Shown piece after piece: positions 26,793 through 35,112 of a stretch of DNA of 53,171 nt. The notes below the pieces were generated by a model, which worked only from the letters and a program-made list of their open reading frames with translations, was not told the origin of the DNA and did not search any database. Position 1 is the stretch's first letter, and every line of letters begins with the position of its first letter. Source of the DNA: Cohnella thermotolerans DSM 17683 (GTDB taxonomy: Bacteria; Bacillota; Bacilli; Paenibacillales; Paenibacillaceae); the NCBI RefSeq assembly GCF_000429825.1, contig NZ_KE386958.1, positions 50,157 through 103,327 on the forward strand, in the 5' to 3' direction. Both the position numbers and the translations under genes were made by a program.

Positions 26793-27446
26793 ATGCTTGA
26801 TTTTTCGATCCTGACGGACAACTTCGGCACGTATTTGACAGGCTTCGGCAAAACCGCTTACGCCAGCGTTCTCGCGCTGGCCGGAAGCTTCCTGCTCGGC
26901 ACGCTGCTCGCCGTGTTCCGCATCACGCCCGTGAAGCCGCTGCAATGGATCGGCACCGCTTACGTCGAGTTTATCCGCAACATTCCGCTGCTTCTGGTCG
27001 TGTATTTGTTTTTCCTGGGCCTTCCGTCGATCGGCGTCGTCCTGAGCCCGTTCGCCTGCGGCACGCTCGGTCTGACCGTCTATACCGCCGCGTTCATCGC
27101 GGAAGCGGTTCGGGCCGGCATTCTCTCCGTTCCGAAGGGACAGATGGAAGCCGCGCGGTCGTCGGGACTGTCTTACGGGGCGACGATGCGGCTTGTCATT
27201 CTTCCGCAAGCGGTGAAAATCGTCATTCCGCCGCTGAACAACCAATTTATCAATTTGATCAAGAACTCGTCTATTTTGAGCGTTATCTCCGGATTCGATC
27301 TGATGTTTTATGCCGACCGCATCGCTTCCAATACGTATGTCGTTTTCAGCACCTATATTTTCGCCGGAATGTTCTACCTGCTGCTAACTCTTCCTTTAAG
27401 CTACGCGACCGGATGGCTGGAGCGCCGGTTGGCTAGAAATTATTAG
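26793..27446 (+). CDS. Amino acid ABC transporter permease
   Basis: A 217-residue HisM/GlnP-type permease with about five membrane segments. FIRNIPLLLVVYLFF and the EAA-like loop KGQMEAARSSGLSYGATMRLVILPQA are diagnostic of polar amino acid permeases. AAGGAGGGA is placed 10 bp before the ATG. It forms a heterodimer with the next gene product. Confidence 0.93.
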   Translation: MLDFSILTDNFGTYLTGFGKTAYASVLALAGSFLLGTLLAVFRITPVKPLQWIGTAYVEFIRNIPLLLVVYLFFLGLPSIGVVLSPFACGTLGLTVYTAAFIAEAVRAGILSVPKGQMEAARSSGLSYGATMRLVILPQAVKIVIPPLNNQFINLIKNSSILSVISGFDLMFYADRIASNTYVVFSTYIFAGMFYLLLTLPLSYATGWLERRLARNY

Positions 27447-27458
27447 GGGGTGAAGCCG

Positions 27459-28109
27459 GTGGACTTCAAAGATGCGTACAAGTGGGTCAACATCGAATTT
27501 ATGCTGGAAGGTTTTCTGGTGACGCTCGAGGTGGCCGCCGCCGCCATCGCGCTCAGCTTCCTCGTCGGCTGCGTGGCGGGGACGATCCGCTATATGAAGA
27601 TTCCCGTCTTCTCGCCGATTGCAGCTTTCCTGGTGGAACTGGTCCGTAACTTGCCGCTGCTGCTGATCATCTTCTTTACGATGTTCGCGCTGCCGGAGGT
27701 CGGAATCAAATTCGGCGTCGTCCAATCCGCGATCATTGCGCTCACCGTGTTCGAATCGGCGATGATCTCGGAGATCGTCCGCAGCGGCTTGAACTCCATC
27801 CCGAAAGGCCAGGTCGAAGCGGGCCGTTCTGCGGGCCTCACCCCGTTCCAAACGCTGTGGCACATCGTGCTGCCCCAAGGTCTTCGCCGCATGGTTCCGC
27901 CGCTGGTCAGCCAGTTCATCTCGCTGCTGAAGGATACGTCGCTGGCGGTCATCATCGCGCTGCCCGAGCTGATGCACAACGCCAATATCGTCATCGGCCA
28001 CAATTTCCAGACCGCCATCCCGGCCCTGATGCTCGTGGCCGTCCTGTACTTCGTCGTCAATTACACCCTGTCGCTCGTCTCCAGAAGACTGGAAAACCGC
28101 ATGGCCTAA
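27459..28109 (+). CDS. Amino acid ABC transporter permease, second subunit
   Basis: A 216-residue partner permease. It shows LVRNLPLLLIIFFTMF and the cytoplasmic loop KGQVEAGRSAGLTPFQTLWHIVLPQG. I place the GTG start at 27459, 6 bp after AGGGGGTG; a GTG at 27450 in the same frame overlaps that ribosome-binding site and is less likely. It completes the ATPase, binding protein, permease, permease order of a Gln-type importer. The TauE-like gene begins 35 bp later. Confidence 0.92.
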   Translation: MDFKDAYKWVNIEFMLEGFLVTLEVAAAAIALSFLVGCVAGTIRYMKIPVFSPIAAFLVELVRNLPLLLIIFFTMFALPEVGIKFGVVQSAIIALTVFESAMISEIVRSGLNSIPKGQVEAGRSAGLTPFQTLWHIVLPQGLRRMVPPLVSQFISLLKDTSLAVIIALPELMHNANIVIGHNFQTAIPALMLVAVLYFVVNYTLSLVSRRLENRMA

Positions 28110-28144
28110 AGCGCGCCGGTTCGGCAAAGGGAAGGAAGGTTCTG

Positions 28145-28909
28145 ATGGAGCATATCGAATGGGGATGGCTGCTGCTGATCGTGGCCGGAGGCTTCGTCGC
28201 CGCCTTCGTCGATTCCGTCGTCGGAGGCGGCGGGCTTGTCGCGCTGCCGCTGTTGCTGGCCACCGGATTGCCCGCCGCGACGGCCCTCGGAACGAACAAG
28301 CTGGCCGGCACCTGCTCTTCGCTCACCAGTACCCTATCGTTCATCGCTTCGGGCAAAGTGAATCTCCGGCTCGTTCTGCGCCTGTTCCCGCTTACGCTGC
28401 TGGGCGCGGTCGGCGGCACTTTCGCGGTGCGGCATATGCCTTCCGATTTTTTGCGTCCGCTCGTTGTGGTCATGCTTGTGCTTGTTGCGGCGTATACTTT
28501 GGTCAAAAAAAGCTGGGGCCGTCAATCCACCTATAGCGGATTGTCCTCCGGGTCGGCGGTTCTCATGGGAGCGGCGGCGTTCGGCCTCGGCTTTTACGAC
28601 GGCTTCTTCGGTCCGGGGACCGGCTCGTTTCTCATTTTCGTGTTTCTCGCGCTCGGGTTTGACTTCGTGACGGCCGCGGGCAACGCCAAAGTGTTGAACT
28701 TCGCCAGCAACCTGGCCAGCCTGGCGACGTTCGTCTCGTTCGGCCTCGTCCACTACCGGTACGGGCTGCCGATGGGGGCGGCCATGATCGCAGGTTCGTT
28801 GGCCGGCTCCCGGCTCGCGATCCGCAAAGGCTCCTCGTACGTCCGGCCGCTGTTCCTTGCGATTTGCGGCTTGCTCATCGGCAAGCAGCTATGGGATTTG
28901 CTTCTCTGA
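28145..28909 (+). CDS. TauE/SafE-family membrane permease
   Basis: A 254-residue membrane protein with about eight hydrophobic segments and the duplicated TauE signature. The first half has FVDSVVGGGGLVALP and ALGTNKLAGTCSS; the second half has GFYDGFFGPGTGSF and GNAKVLNFASNLASL. The family exports sulfite, sulfoacetate or related anions, but many members are uncharacterised. Its position directly behind an amino acid importer suggests co-transcription and perhaps handling of a sulfur-containing amino acid product; that link is inference only. Confidence 0.9.
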   Translation: MEHIEWGWLLLIVAGGFVAAFVDSVVGGGGLVALPLLLATGLPAATALGTNKLAGTCSSLTSTLSFIASGKVNLRLVLRLFPLTLLGAVGGTFAVRHMPSDFLRPLVVVMLVLVAAYTLVKKSWGRQSTYSGLSSGSAVLMGAAAFGLGFYDGFFGPGTGSFLIFVFLALGFDFVTAAGNAKVLNFASNLASLATFVSFGLVHYRYGLPMGAAMIAGSLAGSRLAIRKGSSYVRPLFLAICGLLIGKQLWDLLL

Positions 28910-28936
28910 CCGAGCCGGCTGCCGCGATATCCCGGC

Positions 28937-28964
28937 TTGAAATCGCTGAGGGCCATGGTACGAT
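28937..28964 (+). promoter_or_regulatory. Probable promoter of the glnKL-like pair
   Basis: TTGAAA at 28937-28942 and TACGAT at 28959-28964 are 16 bp apart, 43 bp before the kinase start. It would allow the sensor pair to be expressed independently of the transporter. Confidence 0.5.
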
Positions 28965-29006
28965 AGTAAAAAACGCGACCGGGCCGTATGGGATGGAGGA
29001 ACCAAA

Positions 29007-30332
29007 ATGTCCGAAGCTCCCTCTCCCTCGAAGATTGGACTGAGAATGCAGAGTTTGTTCAAAAACGAAGCGTTCCAAATCTTCGTGATCGCCATCATGA
29101 CGGCGTTCGCGGGCGAATTCAAGATCAACCCCTGGAGCGGCGATATTTTTCGGCTCGGCCTCGGGGCCAGCACGTTGCTGCTTTCGCTTCTGCTCATGCA
29201 GCATCTGCCGTTCGTCAAAACCGGAGCGGTCACGGGAATCGTCGTCGTGCTGTTCCGGATGACGGAAGACGCGATCGGCTTCCCGTCCTCCTTCTCCGTC
29301 GCGTCCAGCTTCCAGAGCCACTTGGCCGGCGGCGTCTTCTATCTCGTGTTCACATCGGGCATGCGCTTCATTCAGCGGAGGCTCGCTGCGTTCCAGCCTT
29401 TGATTCTGGGCGCGGTCGTCTCCGCCATCGATCTGCTCGCGAACGAGACCGAGCTGGTTACCCGCAGAATTCTGGAGGGAATGTCGCCGTTCCTGAACAA
29501 CGGACTTGCGCTGCTCGGAGCGATCGCCGTGCTGCGAAGCTACTTCATCATCGGACTGTTCAGCAGCATATCGATTCGCCAGATGCGGCTGATCCAGGCC
29601 GAGCAGCAGAAGCGGATCGAACAGATGCTGAACATCGGCTCGGGACTGTACGGGGAGTCGTTCTATCTGCGGAAGTCGATGGATACGATCGAGCGGATCA
29701 CGGCGAGCAGCTTCGAGCTGTACAGCAAGCTGAAGCAGGCGTCGATGACCGAGTACAGCCGGCAGGCGCTGGGCATCGCCCAGCAGATTCACGAAGTGAA
29801 GAAGGATTCCCAGCGGATACTGGCGGGTCTGACGAAGTTGTACGACCGGGAGATCGCCCAGGAGATGAAGTTGGAAGAAATTTTCCGATACGTCATCAAA
29901 GCGAATCAAACCTACAGCGAAATGCTGAAAAAGGAACTGACGATCGAAGGGGATCTGAAGGTCGACTTCTCGACGTCCCATTATATCGTCCTGCTTACGG
30001 TGCTCAACAATCTGGTGGCCAACGCCGTCGAAGCGATGAACCGCTACGGGCTGATCCGGATCCGCGCGTTCGACCGGGGAGACCGGACGGTATTCGAGGT
30101 CGTCGATTCCGGCAAGGGCATCCCCGAGCGGGACCGACAAATTATATTCGAGCCCGGGTTTACGACGAAGTTCGATCAGGACGGGGTCGCGGCCACCGGG
30201 ATCGGACTCTCGCACGTGCGGGACATCGTGGGGGCGCTCGGCGGCGAGATTCGGGTCTCCACCCCCGAGAACGGCAAGGGCGCCCGCTTTATCGTCGCTC
30301 TTCCCACGATCACGTTGCGGAAAGGGGCGTAG
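29007..30332 (+). CDS. glnK: GlnK/YcbA-like sensor histidine kinase
   Basis: A 441-residue kinase whose first 195 residues contain several membrane segments and no large extracellular loop, so the signal may be sensed in or near the membrane. The phosphoacceptor is probably His262 in QQIHEVKKD. The HATPase domain has NNLVANAVEAMNRYG, VVDSGKGIPE, FEPGFTTK and GIGLSHVRDIVGALGG. The layout and its pairing with a YcbB-type regulator match the Bacillus subtilis glutamine-sensing kinase (YcbA, also called GlnK or GlnJ; not the PII protein GlnK). The adjacent Gln-type transporter fits glutamine sensing. Confidence 0.85.
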   Translation: MSEAPSPSKIGLRMQSLFKNEAFQIFVIAIMTAFAGEFKINPWSGDIFRLGLGASTLLLSLLLMQHLPFVKTGAVTGIVVVLFRMTEDAIGFPSSFSVASSFQSHLAGGVFYLVFTSGMRFIQRRLAAFQPLILGAVVSAIDLLANETELVTRRILEGMSPFLNNGLALLGAIAVLRSYFIIGLFSSISIRQMRLIQAEQQKRIEQMLNIGSGLYGESFYLRKSMDTIERITASSFELYSKLKQASMTEYSRQALGIAQQIHEVKKDSQRILAGLTKLYDREIAQEMKLEEIFRYVIKANQTYSEMLKKELTIEGDLKVDFSTSHYIVLLTVLNNLVANAVEAMNRYGLIRIRAFDRGDRTVFEVVDSGKGIPERDRQIIFEPGFTTKFDQDGVAATGIGLSHVRDIVGALGGEIRVSTPENGKGARFIVALPTITLRKGA

Positions 30333-30334
30333 AG

Positions 30335-31234
30335 ATGCTGCCAAGCTTTTGTATCGTCGACGACGATGCCGTCAGCACCCGGATGCTGCAAAATATTATC
30401 GAGGACAGCGGGTTCGGGAGCATTCTCGGAACGGCGGAGGGAGGCGTGGAAGGCGCCCGCCTCATTCTGGACACGAACCCGGACATCGTGCTCATCGACT
30501 TGCTCATGGCCGATCAGGACGGCATCGAGACCATTATTCAGCTCAAAGGCAGAGGGTATCAAGGCAGGTTCGTCATGATCTCGCAAGTGGAGAACAAAGA
30601 GATGGTCGGCCAGGCTTACCGGAACGGCATCGAATTTTTCATCCGCAAACCGATCAATTGGGTGGAGGTGGAATCGGTTGTGCAGAAAGTAAGCGAACGG
30701 TGGAAGCTCGACCGTTATCTGCTCGAGATCAAGCGGTCGCTGGCGCAGCTCGATCCGCTGCAGCCGGCCCCGGCGCCCGCGCGCAAGGAGAAGACCGTTC
30801 GCGGCGTCGTCCGGCAAATTCTGACGGACCTCGGGATCGTCGGGGAGATCGGCAGCAAGGACATTCTGTCGATTATGGAATGGCTTGTGGAACAGAACCG
30901 GACGCGCGATTTCCCGCAGCTCAGAGAGCTGTACGAATCGGCGGTATTGGCCGCCAATCCGGCGGCGCGGGATCTCGAGAAGGGAAGCAAGGCGGTCGAA
31001 CAACGCATCCGCCGAACCGTCACCGCCGCCCTCGCCAATATGGCGTCCATCGGATTGACGGACTACAGCCATCCCAAGTTCGAATATTACGCGCCGCTCT
31101 ACTTCGACTTTCAGGACGTCCGGCTGAAAATGCGGGAGATCGAGGAGGACGTTTCCGCCGGCAAAGGGAAAGTGAACGTCAAGAAGTTTCTGCAGGTTCT
31201 CTATATGGAGACGTTGAACAAGCTGAACGGTTGA
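30335..31234 (+). CDS. glnL: GlnL/YcbB-like response regulator
   Basis: A 299-residue regulator with a receiver domain (IVDDDAVSTRML, phosphoacceptor Asp55 in VLIDLLMADQDG, Lys in IRKPINW). The C-terminal domain is of the YcbB family and not a standard OmpR, NarL or AraC type: VRGVVRQILTDLGIVGEIGSKDI and NMASIGLTDYSHPKFEYYAPLYFDF are recognisable. In Bacillus subtilis the homologous pair induces glutamine uptake and glutaminase genes. It starts 3 bp after the kinase stop and is followed by a terminator. Likely targets are the importer genes at 25.1-28.9 kb. Confidence 0.88.
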   Translation: MLPSFCIVDDDAVSTRMLQNIIEDSGFGSILGTAEGGVEGARLILDTNPDIVLIDLLMADQDGIETIIQLKGRGYQGRFVMISQVENKEMVGQAYRNGIEFFIRKPINWVEVESVVQKVSERWKLDRYLLEIKRSLAQLDPLQPAPAPARKEKTVRGVVRQILTDLGIVGEIGSKDILSIMEWLVEQNRTRDFPQLRELYESAVLAANPAARDLEKGSKAVEQRIRRTVTAALANMASIGLTDYSHPKFEYYAPLYFDFQDVRLKMREIEEDVSAGKGKVNVKKFLQVLYMETLNKLNG

Positions 31235-31277
31235 GCCGGACGGCAGCGGGACGGATGCTGCATAATGAACGAAGAAG

Positions 31278-31317
31278 GGCCTGATTCTGAACGCTGCAGA
31301 GTCAGGCCTGTTCTTGT
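31278..31317 (+). terminator. Terminator after the glnKL-like pair
   Basis: GGCCTGATTCT (31278-31288) pairs with AGAGTCAGGCC (31298-31308) with one G-T pair and a 9-base loop, followed by TGTTCTTGTT. It separates the sensor pair from the GntR-LacI gene. Confidence 0.8.
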
Positions 31318-31338
31318 TGACCGGTTCTTCCTAATAAA

Positions 31339-31367
31339 TTGACTAAATGCTATAAATGATATAACAT
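31339..31367 (+). promoter_or_regulatory. Promoter and operator-like site of the GntR-LacI gene
   Basis: TTGACT at 31339-31344 and TAACAT at 31362-31367 are 17 bp apart. On the minus strand 31351-31366 reads TGTTATATCATTTATA, matching 12 of 16 positions of the TGTTATATTTAATATA site found at 33029 and 44303. This suggests autoregulation by the GntR-LacI protein. Confidence 0.55.
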
Positions 31368-31402
31368 AGAGGCAATTCAAACGTTATGAGGAGAATTGTC
31401 CG

Positions 31403-32599
31403 ATGCAAACGGAGCGGCAACCATTATACATGCAAATTCAGCAATATTTTAAAGATCTGATCGCCGAGGGGAAGCTGAAGGAGAACGACAAAATCCCTTC
31501 GGAGAAGGAGCTCATGGAGCAGTTCGACGTGAGCCGCATCACGGTGGCGAACGCGCTCGTGCAGCTCGCGAAGGACGGATGGATCTACCGGATTCCGGGC
31601 CGGGGAAGCTTCGTCAGCGAAGGCATCGAACGGATGCTGGCGGGACAGCCGCCGGCCGGGGACGCCGAACCGCGACAATCTGCGGCCAGGCCCGGAGCGA
31701 GCGGTTACGGAGGCTGGCCGGGAGCCGTCTCCTCCAGCGGGCTTCGCACGATCGGGCTGCTTCTGCCCGAGCTGGTCGACCATTTCGCGCTGAGGCTCGT
31801 GCAGGGGATCAACCGGGTGCTGGAGGGCGAAAACTATCAGCTTCATATTATCGTGACGGGCAATTCGATCGACCGCGAGAAGGAAGCGATCGGGCACATG
31901 ATCCGCAGCGGGGCGGACGGCCTGCTTATTTTTCCGTGCGACGCGGAAACGTACAATGAGGAAATTTTGTCGCTCAAAGCCGCCGGTTATCCCTTCGTGC
32001 TCGTCGACCGTTACTTGCCCGGGATCGAGACGAACGTCGTCCGCAGCGACGGCCTGGTCGGGGGCCGGATGGCCGTCGACTATTTGTGGGAGCTCGGCCA
32101 CCGCGACATCGCGATCTGTTCCGACTCCATCCTGCCGACGATCACGGTCGAAGACCGGATCAACGGGTATATCGAGGCGCTGAAGCGCAGAGGGGCCATG
32201 ATCAATCCCGCCTTGATTCTGACGGATTTCAACGTGGACTACCACAAGAGCGACGAGGACCATCCGCTGTACCGCTTCATCAAGAACCGGATGGCTACCG
32301 CTTATGTGACGCTGAACGGAAGGCTCGGCGTCCACATCGCCTCGATCTGCCGCAAGCTGGGACTCCGGGTTCCGCAGGACGTCTCCATTCTGACCTTCGA
32401 CGATCCGGCGTCCGGACTCGGCGAGGAAGGGGAATACTCCCACATTTCGCAGTCGGAAGGGCTGATGGGGGAGCAAGCCGCGCGAATCTTGCTCGACATG
32501 CTCGCGAGCGGCAAGGAGCCCGGAGCGGGCGGCTACAGCAAGATCATTATGGAGCCGCAACTGGTCGTCCGCCGCTCGACGGGACCGGTGTGCAAGTAA
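31403..32599 (+). CDS. GntR-LacI-type sugar-responsive repressor
   Basis: A 398-residue chimera like AraR: N-terminal GntR winged helix (about 1-75, NDKIPSEKELMEQFDVSRITVANAL), a Gly/Pro/Ala-rich linker (about 80-110), and a C-terminal LacI-type sugar-binding domain. The latter begins at RTIGLLLPELVDHFALRLVQGIN and includes GLLIFPCD and SILTFDDPAS. GAGGAGAATTG precedes the ATG. Unlike AraR it has no GTACGTAC box nearby; an AT-rich palindrome is shared by its own promoter and those of the mannosidase-transporter locus. It is probably the local repressor for genes from 33 to 45 kb, with a sugar as inducer. Confidence 0.92.
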   Translation: MQTERQPLYMQIQQYFKDLIAEGKLKENDKIPSEKELMEQFDVSRITVANALVQLAKDGWIYRIPGRGSFVSEGIERMLAGQPPAGDAEPRQSAARPGASGYGGWPGAVSSSGLRTIGLLLPELVDHFALRLVQGINRVLEGENYQLHIIVTGNSIDREKEAIGHMIRSGADGLLIFPCDAETYNEEILSLKAAGYPFVLVDRYLPGIETNVVRSDGLVGGRMAVDYLWELGHRDIAICSDSILPTITVEDRINGYIEALKRRGAMINPALILTDFNVDYHKSDEDHPLYRFIKNRMATAYVTLNGRLGVHIASICRKLGLRVPQDVSILTFDDPASGLGEEGEYSHISQSEGLMGEQAARILLDMLASGKEPGAGGYSKIIMEPQLVVRRSTGPVCK

Positions 32600-32629
32600 A
32601 GCCTGGCCGTCTATGCGCGCCAGGACCGC

Positions 32630-32663
32630 AAGCCTGCAGAGGGTAGCTTCTGCGGGCTTTTGC
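32630..32663 (+). terminator. Terminator after the GntR-LacI gene
   Basis: AAGCCTGCAGA (32630-32640) pairs with TCTGCGGGCTT (32649-32659) with one G-T pair around an 8-base loop, and TTT follows. Confidence 0.75.
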
Positions 32664-33020
32664 CGCATATGCGCCTAGAGCCAGCGGCGCGCCTTGTATG
32701 CTGCCGCGCCCTGCGCCATTCGATGAGTCGCGGCCCGCGTTGCCACCAGCGAAGCGCTTCTGCAGAGGCAAGTTGCAAGTTCGCGTCTCCTCTCCCTGCC
32801 TTTCTCTCCCTTTTCTCGCCATTTGTACGCTTATCCCCGCTGCTCAGACGGCGCTTATCCGTTGCAGGACTTTGGGAAGCCTCCGTTCGGGACGCCTCCG
32901 ACCGGTCCCTCCCGCCTCTGAGGCGTGGGGATAAGGCGGCAAATGGGCGGAACCCTGGAACCGACCTCCCCCTGGAACCGCCCCCCCACCTTCATTTGGC
33001 CCCGCGCAACCGCCTGTATT
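32664..33020. other. GC-rich intergenic stretch without recognisable gene
   Basis: About 350 bp with several open frames on both strands, none with a convincing ribosome-binding site or recognisable protein family. It is C-rich and pyrimidine-rich on the plus strand. The AT-rich operator/promoter region begins only after 33020. I see no RNA gene in it. Confidence 0.5.
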
Positions 33021-33028
33021 CGACTATT

Positions 33029-33047
33029 TGTTATATTTAATATATCT
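33029..33047 (+). promoter_or_regulatory. Shared AT-rich operator, copy 1
   Basis: TGTTATATTTAATATATCT is identical over all 19 bp to the minus-strand sequence at 44285-44303. Its core is TATATT-T-AATATA, a palindrome with a one-base centre. It stands 5 bp upstream of the -35 of the permease operon. Confidence 0.75.
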
Positions 33048-33052
33048 AATAA

Positions 33053-33081
33053 TTGACATATTGTTTATTGCCGATTATAGT
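33053..33081 (+). promoter_or_regulatory. Promoter of the mannoside transporter operon
   Basis: TTGACA at 33053-33058 and TATAGT at 33076-33081 are separated by 17 bp, close to the sigma-A consensus. The shared operator lies immediately upstream, and the start codon at 33121 follows an AGGAGAAGGAGAGG element. Confidence 0.8.
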
Positions 33082-33120
33082 TAGGGTATGACACTGAATG
33101 CAGGAGAAGGAGAGGGTTGA

Positions 33121-34119
33121 ATGAATCGCGACGGCAAGACGATGACGACGGCGGCGGCCATGCCGAATGCGCCGGTCGGACGGCAGCCGCAGCATTTATG
33201 GAAGCGCTTTAGAACCCGGCACCGCGATGCGATGCTGGCCGCCGTCATCTTGATCCCCATGATCGTCTTTTGGCTGCTGCTCTCGGGATTTCCTACGTTA
33301 TTCGGCTTTTTGCTCGGCTTTTTCCGTTGGGTCGGTCTCGCGGACTCGCCGGCTTTTATCGGCTTCGACAACTTCGTCCATTTCTTCAAGGACCCCGTCT
33401 ACACCGGGGCGCTGTGGAGATCGATCTGGCTGGGCGGGCTGGTGACGGGCGTTACGCTGCTGTCCGGCTTCGGGGCCGCGCTGCTCATGAACATGCCGCT
33501 GAAGGGCAAAGGCGTCTACCGTTCGATCTGGTATATTCCCGCCGTCACCTCCACGGTCGCCACCACGCAAATTTTCAATCTGTTCCTCGATACGAACAAC
33601 GGCGTCATCAACAATTTTCTCAAATCGATCGGCAAGGAGCCGATCGTCTGGCAATATTCCGTCGGCTGGGGCATCTTCTGGATTGTCGTATATTCCGTCT
33701 GGAAAGGCGTAGGCGGAGCGGCGCTGCTCTGGCTGGCGGGGCTGCAGTCGGTCGACCACAATCTGTACGAAGCGGCGGAAGTCGACGGCGCCGGAACGTG
33801 GGCGAAGCTGAGGAACGTGACGATTCCCGGCTTGAAGCCGATCGCGACCTACATCTTCATCACGAGCCTGATCTCGGCCATTCAAATTTACGAGCAGGTG
33901 CTGTTCATTACGAACGGCGGACCGTACGGGAAAACCGAAGTGCTCGTCTTCCGCATATACCGCGACGGATTCTGGGACTTCAACCTCGGCATGGCCGGCG
34001 CTTCCTCGCTCGTCATGGCGGCGATCGTCATCGTCATCACCGTCTTCTATTACGGTTGGGCGACGCGGTCGGACCGGCGGACGACGATTCCGGTGAAGAC
34101 GCTTGGGAGAGGGGGCTGA
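33121..34119 (+). CDS. Carbohydrate ABC transporter permease, MalF type
   Basis: A 332-residue permease with an extended cytoplasmic N-terminus (about 38 residues) and six membrane segments. The EAA loop is LYEAAEVDGAGTWAKLRNVTIPG. It is the first gene after the shared operator and a strong promoter, and is followed 5 bp later by its partner. The cluster context (GH38, GH-like and DUF4965 genes) suggests import of a mannose-containing oligosaccharide. As with the other sugar transporters here, no ATPase gene is linked. Confidence 0.93.
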   Translation: MNRDGKTMTTAAAMPNAPVGRQPQHLWKRFRTRHRDAMLAAVILIPMIVFWLLLSGFPTLFGFLLGFFRWVGLADSPAFIGFDNFVHFFKDPVYTGALWRSIWLGGLVTGVTLLSGFGAALLMNMPLKGKGVYRSIWYIPAVTSTVATTQIFNLFLDTNNGVINNFLKSIGKEPIVWQYSVGWGIFWIVVYSVWKGVGGAALLWLAGLQSVDHNLYEAAEVDGAGTWAKLRNVTIPGLKPIATYIFITSLISAIQIYEQVLFITNGGPYGKTEVLVFRIYRDGFWDFNLGMAGASSLVMAAIVIVITVFYYGWATRSDRRTTIPVKTLGRGG

Positions 34120-34124
34120 AGACC

Positions 34125-35027
34125 ATGTTCGCGAAAAGGTTCAAGCCAAGCCGCGCGCTGGGCCATCTGGTGCTGCTCGGCGTCGGTCTCGTGCTGCTGT
34201 ATCCGCTCATTTTCATGATCATGGCCGGGTTCTTTACGAAGCAGGAGTTTACGTCCAGCGTCATCCATGCGTTTCCCGTTCCGAAGGAGCCGACGCTGGA
34301 CAATTTCAAGGCGCTGCTGGCCGGCTCGACGGACGCCGCCGTGACGGTGTACTTCCGCAATTCGGTGCTGCGCACCGCGTACAACACTTTCTGGGCCATC
34401 CTCACGTCCTTCTTGGGAGGATACGTCTTCGCCCGCCTGCGATTCAAGGGGAGGGACCAGCTGTTCCTGCTGCTGCTCGCCACACAGATGATTCCGACGA
34501 CGATCGCGATCATCCCGACCTATCTGGAGTTCGCCCGGTTTCCCTTTTTCGGGGGCAATCATGTGTTTACAGGCGGCAAAGGCATTCTGGACACCTGGTG
34601 GGTGTACTTGATCGGCGGCCCCGGCATCAACATCATGGGAACGTTCCTCGTCAAGCAATCGCTCGAGAAAGTGCCGATCGAACTGGACGAAGCCGCCAAA
34701 TCGGACGGAGCGGGCACCTTCCGTCTGCTCTTCCAGATTTTATTCCCGCTGCAGCTGCCGATTATGGCGTTTATCGCCATTACGACGGCGCTCGGCACAT
34801 GGAACGACTTCATTACACCCTTCTTCTACACGAACAGCGACAGCCTGCAGACGCTTCCTTCCGCGATCACCCGGCTGTCTTCGGTCATGGCGAGCCCCGG
34901 CGCGGTCATCAATTACCCGATGATCATTACGCTCAGTCTTGGGGTTACGATTCCGGCGCTGCTCATCTTCTTTTTCTTCCAGAAATACATCGTTCAGGGG
35001 CTGGCCAATACCGGTATTAAAGGATAA
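34125..35027 (+). CDS. Carbohydrate ABC transporter permease, MalG type
   Basis: A 300-residue partner permease with six membrane segments, an EAA loop (DEAAKSDGAGTFRLLFQILFPLQ) and the MalG-like ending IVQGLANTGIKG. An unusual periplasmic or cytoplasmic insertion (FARFPFFGGNHVFTGGKGIL) enlarges the middle of the protein. The ATG at 34125 follows GAGAGGGGG, 5 bp after the previous stop. It pairs with the preceding permease and the binding protein encoded at 35113. Confidence 0.93.
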   Translation: MFAKRFKPSRALGHLVLLGVGLVLLYPLIFMIMAGFFTKQEFTSSVIHAFPVPKEPTLDNFKALLAGSTDAAVTVYFRNSVLRTAYNTFWAILTSFLGGYVFARLRFKGRDQLFLLLLATQMIPTTIAIIPTYLEFARFPFFGGNHVFTGGKGILDTWWVYLIGGPGINIMGTFLVKQSLEKVPIELDEAAKSDGAGTFRLLFQILFPLQLPIMAFIAITTALGTWNDFITPFFYTNSDSLQTLPSAITRLSSVMASPGAVINYPMIITLSLGVTIPALLIFFFFQKYIVQGLANTGIKG

Positions 35028-35035
35028 AAACTTAA

Positions 35036-35064
35036 TTGACATATTGAATATATAATTTATGTGT
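35036..35064 (+). promoter_or_regulatory. Promoter-operator of the binding-protein gene, operator copy 2
   Basis: TTGACA at 35036-35041 runs into ATATTGAATATAT at 35041-35053, which differs by one base from the operator core ATATTTAATATAT. A TATAAT at 35051 is too close to that -35, so the functional -10 is unclear (a TTATGT at 35057 is possible). The same AATTGACATATTG block also occurs at 33051, in the permease operon promoter. Confidence 0.6.
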
Positions 35065-35112
35065 GTTATTGTTTGGTTAGAAAGACGATCGATATTCGAG
35101 GAGGGTTTACGG

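Noticed and set aside
32660-33040. Possible small protein of 126 residues in the gap after the GntR-LacI gene
   Set aside because: Low-quality composition, no ribosome-binding site, and it would run into the operator and promoter of the next operon.
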